From contig QMWW01000022.1 in assembly GCA_003661825.1 (NCBI GenBank), positions 1 to 11,076 of the forward strand: DNA of 11,076 nt. Reading direction: 5' to 3'. Shown here one piece after another: positions 1 through 5,828 of the stretch. The notes under the pieces were generated by a model. That model had not been told where the DNA came from, searched no databases, and was given only the letters and a program-made list of their open reading frames with translations. This DNA comes from Thermoprotei archaeon (GTDB lineage: Archaea; Thermoproteota; Thermoprotei_A; Sulfolobales; Desulfurococcaceae). Both the position numbers and the translations under genes were made by a program. Each line of letters begins with the position of its first letter. The stretch's first letter is position 1.

Positions 1-233
1 AAGCACTAGAGATGATCAGTGAGGTTAAGGCGAAGAAGATACTTGAGGGATACAGGAATAATCCTCCAGTAGATAAAAAGGCTCTCGCTGAAATAGTAGT
101 TGCTGTTTCCCGTATTCTCCTCGAAAACCCCGAGATACACTCGATAGACCTAAACCCCGTAATGGCTTATCCCAGCGGAGCCATCGTAGCTGATGCTAGG
201 ATTATGCTCAGAAAAGAACAGGTAGCACCTTGA
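1..233 (+). CDS. ADP-forming acyl-CoA (acetate-CoA) synthetase beta subunit, C-terminal fragment
   Basis: Only the last 76 residues are visible. The frame is open to the left edge (first whole codon at 3), so the ATG at 12 is internal and not a start. The visible part matches the end of the ATP-grasp domain of NDP-forming acyl-CoA synthetases: a segment like 'GYRNNPPVDKKALAEI', then 'NPEIHSIDLNPVMAY' and the closing 'VADARIML'. In this family the enzyme converts acyl-CoA, ADP and phosphate to acid, CoA and ATP, the energy-conserving step of peptide and sugar fermentation in archaea. The chain stops soon after the ATP-grasp fold, as expected for a separate beta subunit or for the end of a fused alpha-beta protein. 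The substrate (acetate, aryl or branched acid) cannot be read from this fragment. The stop lies 16 bp before the coiled-coil gene, so the two are probably co-transcribed. Confidence 0.85.
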   Translation, partial: ALEMISEVKAKKILEGYRNNPPVDKKALAEIVVAVSRILLENPEIHSIDLNPVMAYPSGAIVADARIMLRKEQVAP

Positions 234-249
234 AGTAGGTAATCTAGGC

Positions 250-1170
250 ATGAACCCGGATAGCCGAAACCCCTCTATATCAAGACTTGAAGCCGAGCTA
301 GACGCTATTAACAAGCGTATAACCGAGACTAGGCATCAGCTCCAAGAGATTAGCAGGGAGAAAACCATCCTCATCAGCGAGCTAAAAGAGCTGCGCGGTG
401 AGAAGAGGAAGCTCATCGAGAAGCTGAAGAAGCTGAGAGGAGAGTACCGCAAGCTTAACGAAGAGAGAAGATCTCTGGTCGAAGAAATCAAGAGAGTAAG
501 GAGCGAAAAGAACGAGAAGCTTAACGAGTACCGCGAGCTCATCAACATCATCCGCGAGAAGAAAGCACAGCTCCAAGTACTAGGTAGAGAAGTACGTATA
601 CCTCTCTCAGCCCTGAGAAGCGAGATCGAGCGTATAGAGTGGATACTCCAGACATCTGTTCTCTCCGCTGAACAGGAGAACCAGTATATTAGGAGACTAA
701 AGAGGTTAGGCGATCTACTGCAAAAAGCTATGCAAGCGAAACAGGAGAAGAACGAATACCTAGAGTTAAGAGCTATGGTTACATCGATCAAGCTACAGAT
801 CGACGAGTTGAAGAAGCGTATTGGAGAGTTGAGAGAGAAGATCGAGAGGCTTGATGACGAGAGGAGCAGGTTAAGAAGCCAGATAGCGGAGCTGAGCGAT
901 AGGATCGAGGAACTAAACAAAGCTATCAGCGAGAGGCAGGAGCGCATAAACCGTATAAACGATGTACAGCACCAGCTGCGCAACACGCTCACGGAGCTCT
1001 ACAACGAGCTACGCAGGATTAATAAGCAGATAGAACGATTGAAGATAGCAAAGATCGTTGGAGAGAAGCGTAGAATGGTTGAAGAGAAGATCAAGAAGGG
1101 CGAGAAGAAATTAACTCTTGAAGAGCTAATGGTACTCTATGGTGATATAGAAGACTTAGTCGAAGAATGA
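250..1170 (+). CDS. Archaeal coiled-coil protein of unknown function (COG1340-like)
   Basis: This 306-residue protein is almost entirely charged, heptad-patterned helix. Long runs rich in K, E, R and L cover roughly residues 10-115 and 165-265. A less regular middle (about 115-160, with 'VLGREVRIPLSALRSEIE') could be a hinge where the chain folds back. The C-terminus is not coiled coil: a basic patch is followed by 'KLTLEELMVLYGDIEDL', which I recall as a conserved tail of the uncharacterised archaeal coiled-coil family COG1340. There is no signal peptide, membrane segment or P-loop, so it is probably cytoplasmic and not an SMC or Rad50 ATPase. The ATG lies 16 bp after the preceding stop, with only a weak TAGG-type ribosome binding site, consistent with an operon. 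A T-run (1175-1179) just after the stop could end transcription. The function is unknown; some databases mislabel such proteins as phosphoserine phosphatases. Confidence 0.85.
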   Translation: MNPDSRNPSISRLEAELDAINKRITETRHQLQEISREKTILISELKELRGEKRKLIEKLKKLRGEYRKLNEERRSLVEEIKRVRSEKNEKLNEYRELINIIREKKAQLQVLGREVRIPLSALRSEIERIEWILQTSVLSAEQENQYIRRLKRLGDLLQKAMQAKQEKNEYLELRAMVTSIKLQIDELKKRIGELREKIERLDDERSRLRSQIAELSDRIEELNKAISERQERINRINDVQHQLRNTLTELYNELRRINKQIERLKIAKIVGEKRRMVEEKIKKGEKKLTLEELMVLYGDIEDLVEE

Positions 1171-1174
1171 AGCG

Positions 1175-1179
1175 TTTTT
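1175..1179 (+). terminator. Possible oligo-T transcription terminator
   Basis: A run of five T, extended to TTTTTCTCT, begins 5 bp after the stop of the coiled-coil gene and lies upstream of the next promoter. Archaeal RNA polymerase terminates at U-rich runs without needing a hairpin. The run is short, so this is tentative. Confidence 0.35.
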
Positions 1180-1204
1180 CTCTACTAGTCTGCTCCAGAG
1201 AGAA

Positions 1205-1214
1205 TTCTATAAAT
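1205..1214 (+). promoter_or_regulatory. TATA-box-like promoter of the HAD phosphatase gene
   Basis: TTCTATAAAT is centred near 1210. An archaeal start site would be expected about 25 bp downstream, near 1235, giving a leader of about 35 nt to the preferred GTG at 1270. That leaves room for the GGTGAGG ribosome binding site at 1254-1260. Confidence 0.45.
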
Positions 1215-1269
1215 CCCCTATTTACTCTAGTAGGCTAACATGCTCTAGGATTCGGTGAGGAGTGGATTC

Positions 1270-1926
1270 GTGGTAAGAGCCGTTTTATTCGATATGGATG
1301 GAACACTAATCGATACTATGGATCTCATAGCTGAGTGCTGGTCTCAAGCTCTCAAAGCGCATGGATACAGCGTTAGTAAAGAAGATATATATAGAGCGGC
1401 TGGACTCCCCGCAGTAACTATAATGAAAATGTACACAGGTGTAGAGGATCCAGAGCTACATTCATCTATTAGAAGCTACGCTAACAAGTGTTTTGAGGAA
1501 CGCTTGAAGAGCAAGGACCTCTTATTTCCACGAGTAAAAGAGACTCTACTAGAGCTGAAAAAGAATGGCTTGCTGCTAGGAGTAGCAACTTCTTCTTCAT
1601 GTAAAAGAGCTAGAGCTCTACTAGCGCAAGCCGGGGTAGCGGAGCTTTTTGATGTAGTGCAGTGTCTAGAGGAAGGAATGAGCGGTAAGCCTGAACCAGA
1701 TGTACTAGTAGCTGCTATTAAGAAGCTTGGAGTAAGTCCTCGTGAAGCTATCTATGTAGGAGATTCTCTAGTAGACTGTATTGCAGCTAGCAATGCTGGC
1801 GTAAAGTTCGTGTTAGTAGCGAGAAGCTGGTCTTCCACTTCCTCTATCCTCGGTAGCGGGTGCGGAGTTCTCGCAGTAATCGAGGATGTAGCAGAGCTAC
1901 CTAGGGTGCTGAAGCAAGCTCCGTGA
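1270..1926 (+). CDS. HAD superfamily hydrolase, phosphoglycolate-phosphatase-like (subfamily IA)
   Basis: A 218-residue haloacid-dehalogenase-type phosphatase, probably cytoplasmic. Motif I is DMDGT (residues 8-12), holding the nucleophile D8 and the acid/base D10. A helical cap of the Gph/PpaX kind follows at about 15-80. Motif II is the T/S in 'GVATSSS', motif III is the lysine of 'MSGKPEPD' (about K140), and motif IV is 'YVGDSLVD' (GD...D). All catalytic positions are present, so it should be active. The substrate is not determined; phosphoglycolate, other small sugar phosphates and pyrophosphate are all acted on by close relatives. I prefer the GTG at 1270, because GGTGAGG at 1254-1260 is then spaced correctly and the protein begins directly at the first beta strand. 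A GTG at 1255 would add five residues but would lie inside that binding site. The gene converges on the minus-strand orphan gene with a 27-bp gap. Confidence 0.88.
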   Translation: MVRAVLFDMDGTLIDTMDLIAECWSQALKAHGYSVSKEDIYRAAGLPAVTIMKMYTGVEDPELHSSIRSYANKCFEERLKSKDLLFPRVKETLLELKKNGLLLGVATSSSCKRARALLAQAGVAELFDVVQCLEEGMSGKPEPDVLVAAIKKLGVSPREAIYVGDSLVDCIAASNAGVKFVLVARSWSSTSSILGSGCGVLAVIEDVAELPRVLKQAP

Positions 1927-1953
1927 ACTAGGTTGTACTAGCTGTTAGGCGAT

Positions 1954-2148
1954 TTACGGCCTGGCTAAGTACTTGTTGAATCTCTTTAACAGCTTCTTTG
2001 CCACATTCCTGCTCTTTACGCGGACAACCACTAAGTCTCCATATTCTTCTACTTCAACGCCCTCTAGTTGCTTAATTTTGTCGCGAACGGTATTCTTGAA
2101 CAATAGTACATAGTAGCCGTGTGGATCAGTTTTACCTAGATCGTGCAA
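1954..2148 (-). CDS. Small conserved-looking protein of unknown function
   Basis: A 64-residue basic protein that I do not recognise. Its apparent pattern is beta-alpha-beta-beta-alpha: 'GYYVLLFKN', helix 'VRDKIKQLEG', 'VEVEEYGDLVVVRVKS', then helix 'RNVAKKLLKRFNKYL'. It has no cysteines or membrane segment. The lysine-rich C-terminal helix might bind nucleic acid, which is a guess from composition. TTG at 2148 is the only usual start in the frame after the uppS stop. GAGG lies eight bases before it (2157-2160), which supports that choice. It sits 69 bp downstream of the prenyltransferase gene on the same strand and in the same frame, so the two are probably one transcript. The hydrophobic and charged pattern looks like a real protein, but expression is unproven and the start is uncertain. 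Confidence 0.6.
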   Translation of the reverse strand: MHDLGKTDPHGYYVLLFKNTVRDKIKQLEGVEVEEYGDLVVVRVKSRNVAKKLLKRFNKYLARP

Positions 2149-2217
2149 ACCTTTACCCTCTATAAGCGCGTGTATCGATCTCTTAGAGAAGGGAGCTCCA
2201 GCAAGGATGCGTAGATG

Positions 2218-3021
2218 TTATCTACCAAATCTCCTCTCTCTAAGCTGGTAGCTCCTAATAGCTCTCCAGAAATCTATTTTACGGAACTCGGGCCAGAACG
2301 CTTCGCAGAAGTAGAGCTCACTATAAGCTGATTGCCATAGCAGGAAATTGCTTATTCTCTCTTCACCGCTGGTCCTTATAATTAGGTCTGGGTCTGGACA
2401 GTCATCTGTGTACAAGTACTTGGAGAACAGGTCTTCATTTATATGTTCTAGCTTTATTTTCCCAGATAGAATATCCATAACTACTTTTTTGACAGCATCT
2501 ACTATCTCTTGGCGCCCACCGTAGCATAGTGCTATGTTGAGCTGGTGGTTTCTATACTCTCTAGTGGCTTCTTCGATTTTGCGTGCAAGTACGACTATAT
2601 CTTCTGGAACCAGGCTTAGGTTACCGAATACTTTTACGCGGACTTTCTTCTCGTGTATATCCCCTACGTTGAGCAGTTCGTTCAAGCCTTTTCTAACGAG
2701 GTTGAAGAGATTTTCTCTCTCGCGCTTAGACCTATATACACAGTTCTCGCTAGACATAGCGTAGATCGTTACGTATGGTATGCCTATTTCCCAAATCCAG
2801 TTTAGTACTTCCTTGAACTTTTCGTAGCCATATAGATGTCCTACAGTGGGCTCTGCCCCTATTCTCTTAGCCCATCTCCTGTTGCCATCTGGAATAATCG
2901 CTATATGCTGTGGGAATGGCCCACGCTTTATCTGTAGCCATAGCCACTTCTCGTAGACTTTGTAGACAGGTTTGATCAGGATATTGCCTATCTTTAGCGT
3001 AAACTTCTCGATAGTCCTCAT
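2218..3021 (-). CDS. uppS: Cis-prenyltransferase (polyprenyl / undecaprenyl diphosphate synthase family)
   Basis: A 267-residue enzyme that adds isopentenyl units in cis to an allylic diphosphate, making the long polyprenyl diphosphate precursor of the dolichol-type carrier used for archaeal glycosylation. It is probably membrane-associated. Visible family motifs are 'IAIIPDGNRRWAK' (residues 40-52, with catalytic D45), 'GHLYGYEKF', 'SSEN' (90-93), 'NIALCYGGRQEIVDAV' (162-177), and the IPP-binding 'RTSGEERISNFLLWQ' followed by 'SAYSELYF' (216-238). There is a 35-40 residue N-terminal extension with aromatic and hydrophobic residues before the first strand, longer than in E. coli UppS and probably a membrane-contacting helix. 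The usual W after SSEN is C94 here. The start is an ATG with no clear Shine-Dalgarno and a TATA-like sequence about 40 bp upstream, suggesting a short leader. Product chain length cannot be read from the sequence. Confidence 0.95.
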   Translation of the reverse strand: MRTIEKFTLKIGNILIKPVYKVYEKWLWLQIKRGPFPQHIAIIPDGNRRWAKRIGAEPTVGHLYGYEKFKEVLNWIWEIGIPYVTIYAMSSENCVYRSKRERENLFNLVRKGLNELLNVGDIHEKKVRVKVFGNLSLVPEDIVVLARKIEEATREYRNHQLNIALCYGGRQEIVDAVKKVVMDILSGKIKLEHINEDLFSKYLYTDDCPDPDLIIRTSGEERISNFLLWQSAYSELYFCEAFWPEFRKIDFWRAIRSYQLRERRFGR

Positions 3022-3115
3022 ATACTTATACCCATATGCTAGGTATAGCTGAGCAGAATATATTCTTTATTACCTCGATATAGAGTACATAACCTAGTGT
3101 ATGCGGTGAATAGGC
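3022..3115. promoter_or_regulatory. Divergent promoter region between uppS and the DUF84 NTPase gene
   Basis: This 94-bp AT-rich spacer separates divergently transcribed genes. An AATAAAGAATATATT-type sequence (minus strand, about 3058-3072) lies about 40 bp before the uppS ATG. On the plus strand CTTTATTA (3065-3072) sits about 45 bp before the GTG at 3116. The two TATA-like elements therefore overlap, so the promoters may compete for TBP/TFB binding. GGTGA at 3105-3109 is the plus-strand ribosome binding site. Confidence 0.5.
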
Positions 3116-3706
3116 GTGACTAGTAGCTCTCCAGTAGTAGCTATAGGGTCTAAGAACAAAGCTAAGATCAGAGGAGTTAAGCGTGCATTTAGCTTAATCG
3201 GTGCAAGAGAGTTTGTAGAAGTTCCAGTAAAGGGTTTTAAGGAGCAACCCATTGGAGTCTTCGAAACCTTTATAGGCGCGGCTAAGCGTGCCGTAGAGGC
3301 TCTCAATGCCCTAAAAGGTAAAGAGGGATTTGGCGTAGGAGTAGAGGCTGGTATCGTTGTATTCCGGGGCATCCCGCTTAGTGGGCAGATAGCAGTTATA
3401 ACAGATGGTACTAGGTATAGCATGGGTTTTAGTAGCTTCTTCCCGCTCCCTAAGCGGTTCTACGGAGAGGTACTACGGGGTAGAGAACTAGGCGATATAA
3501 TGGAGAACGCAACGGGCATTGAGGGTATAGCTGAAGGAATAGGCGCTATAGGGTATTTTAGCCAAGGCTTAATGACTAGAACCGAGCTATCGTTTCAAGC
3601 AGTTCTTAGCGCTATACTACCCTGGATCAACCCGCAGACAGAGTACGAGCTACCAGCATACAGCGAGTTAGTGGAAATGTTAAAAAGAGTGATTGAGAGC
3701 TTATAA
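3116..3706 (+). CDS. Inosine/xanthosine triphosphatase-like NTPase (DUF84, YjjX family)
   Basis: A 196-residue protein of the DUF84/YjjX family (COG1986), related in fold to ITPase/Maf. It is expected to hydrolyse non-canonical nucleotides such as ITP and XTP and so keep them out of RNA and DNA. Motifs in order are 'VAIGSKNKAKIRGVKRAF' (residues 8-25), 'QPIGVFETFIGAAKRA' (44-59, the family's P-x-G-x-x-E-T-x-x-G-A motif), 'GVGVEAGI' (73-80), the 'FPLPKRF' strand-loop (109-115), and a 'MENATGIEGIAEGIGAIGYF' region (129-148) that matches the family's G-rich segment. It is slightly longer than bacterial YjjX (about 170). The start is GTG with GGTGA six bases upstream, and protein similarity begins within a few residues. 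It is followed 51 bp later by S8e on the same strand. The biochemical specificity is inferred from the family. Confidence 0.9.
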   Translation: MTSSSPVVAIGSKNKAKIRGVKRAFSLIGAREFVEVPVKGFKEQPIGVFETFIGAAKRAVEALNALKGKEGFGVGVEAGIVVFRGIPLSGQIAVITDGTRYSMGFSSFFPLPKRFYGEVLRGRELGDIMENATGIEGIAEGIGAIGYFSQGLMTRTELSFQAVLSAILPWINPQTEYELPAYSELVEMLKRVIESL

Positions 3707-3757
3707 TAACATCGCTAACCGTTTAACAGCGCTAGCCTAGAGCCAGGGTGTAGTGCC

Positions 3758-4153
3758 GTGTCTTGGTACCAGGGTAGTGACTTGAAGAAACCTAGCGGTG
3801 GAGAAAAAGGAAGATATAGGAAGAAGAGGAAGTACGAGCTAGGCAGGCCTCCTACCCTTACAAAGCTCGGGGAAAGCGAAGAGAGGAGATTCGTTAGAGT
3901 ACGTGGAGGAAACCATAAGATCAGGCTTAAGAAAGCAGTCTATGTAAACGTCGCAATACCTGCTGAAGGCAGGTCTAGGAAGGTCAAAATACTAGACGTT
4001 ATCGAGACACCATCTAACCCGCAGTATGCTAAGTCGAACATTATAACAAAGGGCACGATTGTGCGCACGGAGATCGGTATTGTAAAGATAACTTCTAGGC
4101 CGGGGCAAGACGGTACTCTAAACGGTATTCTAGTAGAGAGCAGTACAAGGTAG
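3758..4153 (+). CDS. rps8e: 30S ribosomal protein S8e
   Basis: A 131-residue, basic small-subunit ribosomal protein of the archaeal/eukaryotic S8e family. The N-terminus 'MSWYQGSDLKKPSGG' is typical, followed by 'RKKRKYELGRPPTLT', 'VRVRGGNHKIRLKKA', 'KVKILDVIETPSNPQYAKSN' and 'IITKGTIVRTEIGIVKITSRPGQDGTLNG', given here in pieces. The full archaeal length (about 125-130) is present, without the eukaryote-specific insertion. The GTG start at 3758 has GGGTG seven bases upstream. A weak TATA-like GTTTAAC about 35 bp before the start could give S8e its own promoter, although read-through from the NTPase gene 51 bp upstream is equally likely. The stop is one base before the SRP19 start, so the two genes are almost certainly translated from the same message. 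Confidence 0.97.
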   Translation: MSWYQGSDLKKPSGGEKGRYRKKRKYELGRPPTLTKLGESEERRFVRVRGGNHKIRLKKAVYVNVAIPAEGRSRKVKILDVIETPSNPQYAKSNIITKGTIVRTEIGIVKITSRPGQDGTLNGILVESSTR

Positions 4154-4154
4154 A

Positions 4155-4463
4155 ATGGGATATAGTTTGAGCCGAGACTATAAAGAGAGGCGCATAATAG
4201 TTTATCCCCAGTACCTCGACTCGAGGAAGAGTAGGAGCAGAGGCAGGAGAATACCGCGTAAAGATTCTATACCCAATCCCCAGGTAGACGAGATCGTGAG
4301 AGCTGCTGAAAGCTTAGAGCTAGACCCTATAGTCGAAGAAGCCCGTTATCCGCGTGCGTGGTGGGAGGGTAGCAGTAGAGTAGTAGTTAGAAAAGTTAAG
4401 AGCAAACTATACACATTAAAGCTGATAGCGTCTAAGATAAGAGAGCTACGAGGCCTGGGCTAG
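4155..4463 (+). CDS. srp19: Signal recognition particle protein SRP19
   Basis: A 102-residue RNA-binding protein that binds the tips of helices 6 and 8 of SRP (7S) RNA and prepares it for SRP54, and so serves membrane and secretory targeting. The family signature 'RIIVYPQYLDSRKSRSRGRR' (residues 13-32) holds the conserved YLDS-KSRS-GRR RNA-binding stretch. 'IPNPQVDEIVRAAESL' and 'ARYPRAWWEGSSRVVV' follow in the usual order, and the end is a lysine-rich helix. The N-terminus is about ten residues longer than the shortest archaeal homologues. The ATG lies one base after the S8e stop (TAGA-ATG), implying translational coupling; AGGT inside the S8e terminus may act as ribosome binding site. The 7S RNA gene itself is not in this window. 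Confidence 0.95.
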   Translation: MGYSLSRDYKERRIIVYPQYLDSRKSRSRGRRIPRKDSIPNPQVDEIVRAAESLELDPIVEEARYPRAWWEGSSRVVVRKVKSKLYTLKLIASKIRELRGLG

Positions 4464-4620
4464 CATATTAGCATAAATGTATTACTTGGCGTTTTAAATA
4501 AACTGTTAAATGTTTAAGAAACAAAATAGGTACTACCAGCGGTGATTCATGAGTGATTAGCTTTAACTTTGTTCGCATCAAAATACCTAACTGAACCCCT
4601 CTCCTCCCGAGGTGCTCTAT
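4464..4620 (+). promoter_or_regulatory. Upstream region of gar1 with two TATA-like boxes and a three-codon micro-ORF
   Basis: The 157-bp spacer before gar1 holds a strong archaeal-type TATA box, GTTTTAAATA (4491-4500), and a second candidate, GCTTTAAC (4559-4566). Starts would be expected near 4522 and 4588, giving leaders of about 100 and 33 nt. Between them is GGTGA (4541-4545), then ATG at 4549 and only two more codons before TAG (4558-4560), encoding M-S-D. The perfect GAGGTG (4609-4614) is the gar1 ribosome binding site. I found no convincing tRNA, box C/D or H/ACA RNA here. Confidence 0.5.
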
Positions 4621-4926
4621 GTGAAGAGACTTGGGATACTCCACGTTAAGGCTAGAAACGGGTTGTTAGTCCTTAAATCACTTGTTAAAAATCCTGTTAA
4701 AACGATTAATGCGGTTGTTTACCGTAGCTCTACGGAAAGAGTGGGAGTAGTAGTAGACGTTATAGGTAGAGTCGACGAGCCATATATTGTAGTAAAACCC
4801 GATGATCCAGCCCTCGTAGAAGTGCTTGAACCAAGCACAGTACTATACTACCATGTACCTAGGCGGAAGGGTGTTCGGAGAAGACCCGGGAGGAGAGGGG
4901 GTACGAGAAAAAAGAGTAGGCGCTAG
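4621..4926 (+). CDS. gar1: H/ACA sRNP component Gar1
   Basis: A 101-residue protein of the archaeal Gar1 family. In the H/ACA guide-RNA particle it contacts the Cbf5 pseudouridine synthase and speeds substrate loading and release during rRNA pseudouridylation. It begins with 'MKRLGILHVKARNG', as usual for the six-stranded Gar1 barrel. The core 'RVGVVVDVIGRVDEPYIVVKP' region (about residues 41-61) carries the family's GxVxDxxGxVxxPYxxVKP pattern. The tail (about 82-101) is rich in R, K and G and should bind RNA. I chose the GTG at 4621 because GAGGTG lies six bases upstream. A GTG at 4612 would add three residues but is part of that ribosome binding site. The gar1-tfb adjacency seen here recurs in other archaea, as far as I recall. 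The tfb gene follows after 14 bp. Confidence 0.93.
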   Translation: MKRLGILHVKARNGLLVLKSLVKNPVKTINAVVYRSSTERVGVVVDVIGRVDEPYIVVKPDDPALVEVLEPSTVLYYHVPRRKGVRRRPGRRGGTRKKSRR

Positions 4927-4940
4927 AGAGGTGTAACCGT

Positions 4941-5828
4941 ATGGCTAAGCTTATACTCCACGAACACGACCTATGCCCAGAGTGTGGTGGTAAAATAGTT
5001 TTTGATGAGGGAGTTTATGCATATGTATGCACTAAGTGCGGATGCGTGATCGAAGATAGACCGGTGAGCTACGAGCTCGAGATAAGATTATTCGACAACA
5101 GAATACCACGTACTAGTGGAACGAGTACGCACAAAGTACACGATCACGGTATTGGGAGCACTGAGCTAGACGTATCTACTGCTGGTAGGGGGGTAAAGTG
5201 GCACGAGATCGCTAGAGTTCAGAAGAGGGCACGTGTGAGTAAGAAGGAGCGCGTTATAGAGAAAGCGTTGAGATTTATGAACCACTACGCTAAGGTTCTC
5301 GGCATACCGAACTACGTGGCGGAAACCGCGGGTAAGATACTGCGTGAAGCAGTTGAGGGTAAGAACTACAAGAATAAAACGCTCAAAAACCTAGCAATAG
5401 CATCAATATATGTTGCACTAAGAGCACATGGGAGGCCGAAGCCTGCTAAGCTATTCTCTAGAGAAGCCGGCATATCGCTTAAAGAGCTCTGGCACTCTAT
5501 AAAAAAGATTTATGATAGCGTGGGGAGAATAGGGGTTAAGAAGGAAGAACCAAGCGTCTATGTAGTATATATAGTAAACAAGCTCAAACTCTCGCATAAC
5601 GTAGAGAAGCTAGCCAATATTCTCCTTACTAAGATCCACGAGCTAGAGCTAGATATAGGTAAGCCAGCTGTTGGATTAGCTACTGCCGCTGTATACCTTG
5701 CATCAATCTTACTAAACGAGAAGAGAACACAGATCCAGGTCGCTGAAACCGTTAATGTATCCGATGTAACGATTAGGAACAGGTATGGAGAACTAGTTGA
5801 AGCGCTTGATATAACGGTTTATGTATAG
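4941..5828 (+). CDS. tfb: Transcription initiation factor TFB (TFIIB family), divergent form
   Basis: A 295-residue archaeal TFIIB homologue that bridges TBP-bound promoter DNA and RNA polymerase. The N-terminal zinc ribbon has C12, C15, C30 and C33. Two cyclin-like repeats follow: about 104-195 ('RVIEKALRFMNHYAKVLGIP') and about 205-295, ending in the helix-turn-helix 'IQVAETVNVSDVTIRNRY' that reads the BRE element. The region between (about 36-98), normally the B-reader and B-linker with a 'GPEWRAF' motif and an 'LSTVIDW'-like motif, is unusual. It reads 'IEDRPVSYELEIRLFDNR', then 'TSTHKVHDHGIGSTELD', so the HD-G-ST element is recognisable but the 'PEWR' element is not. It could be the main TFB of this organism or a specialised paralogue. 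The ATG has GAGAGGTG seven bases upstream, and gar1 ends 14 bp before it. Confidence 0.95.
   Translation: MAKLILHEHDLCPECGGKIVFDEGVYAYVCTKCGCVIEDRPVSYELEIRLFDNRIPRTSGTSTHKVHDHGIGSTELDVSTAGRGVKWHEIARVQKRARVSKKERVIEKALRFMNHYAKVLGIPNYVAETAGKILREAVEGKNYKNKTLKNLAIASIYVALRAHGRPKPAKLFSREAGISLKELWHSIKKIYDSVGRIGVKKEEPSVYVVYIVNKLKLSHNVEKLANILLTKIHELELDIGKPAVGLATAAVYLASILLNEKRTQIQVAETVNVSDVTIRNRYGELVEALDITVYV

Noticed and set aside
336..992. A 218-residue open frame on the minus strand across the coiled-coil gene
   Set aside because: Its translation is a low-complexity run of S, L, F and R, the mirror of K/E/L-rich heptads on the other strand. It has no ribosome binding site and no protein-like pattern.
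250..1170. Annotation of the coiled-coil protein as phosphoserine phosphatase
   Set aside because: There is no HAD motif (DxDxT) or other catalytic motif; the name spread through databases by error. The real HAD protein is the next gene.
2149..2220. Read-through of the uppS stop to give a uppS fusion with the 64-residue protein
   Set aside because: UppS already ends normally ('RERRFGR'), TAA is not a recoding context I can support, and 24 open codons by chance are not rare. I kept it only as a start-site question.
4565..4585. TTCGCATC flanked by CTTTG and CAAAA, resembling a tRNA T-arm
   Set aside because: The key A58 position is C, the stem is only four A/T-rich pairs, and no D-arm, anticodon arm or acceptor stem can be built around it. 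A hyperthermophile tRNA would be GC-rich.
4538..4600. Possible box C/D sRNA (GGTGATTCATGAGTGATT ... CTGA) before gar1
   Set aside because: The C box does not match RTGATGA, and no D' or C' boxes lie at proper spacing. Only a single CTGA fits, which is expected by chance.
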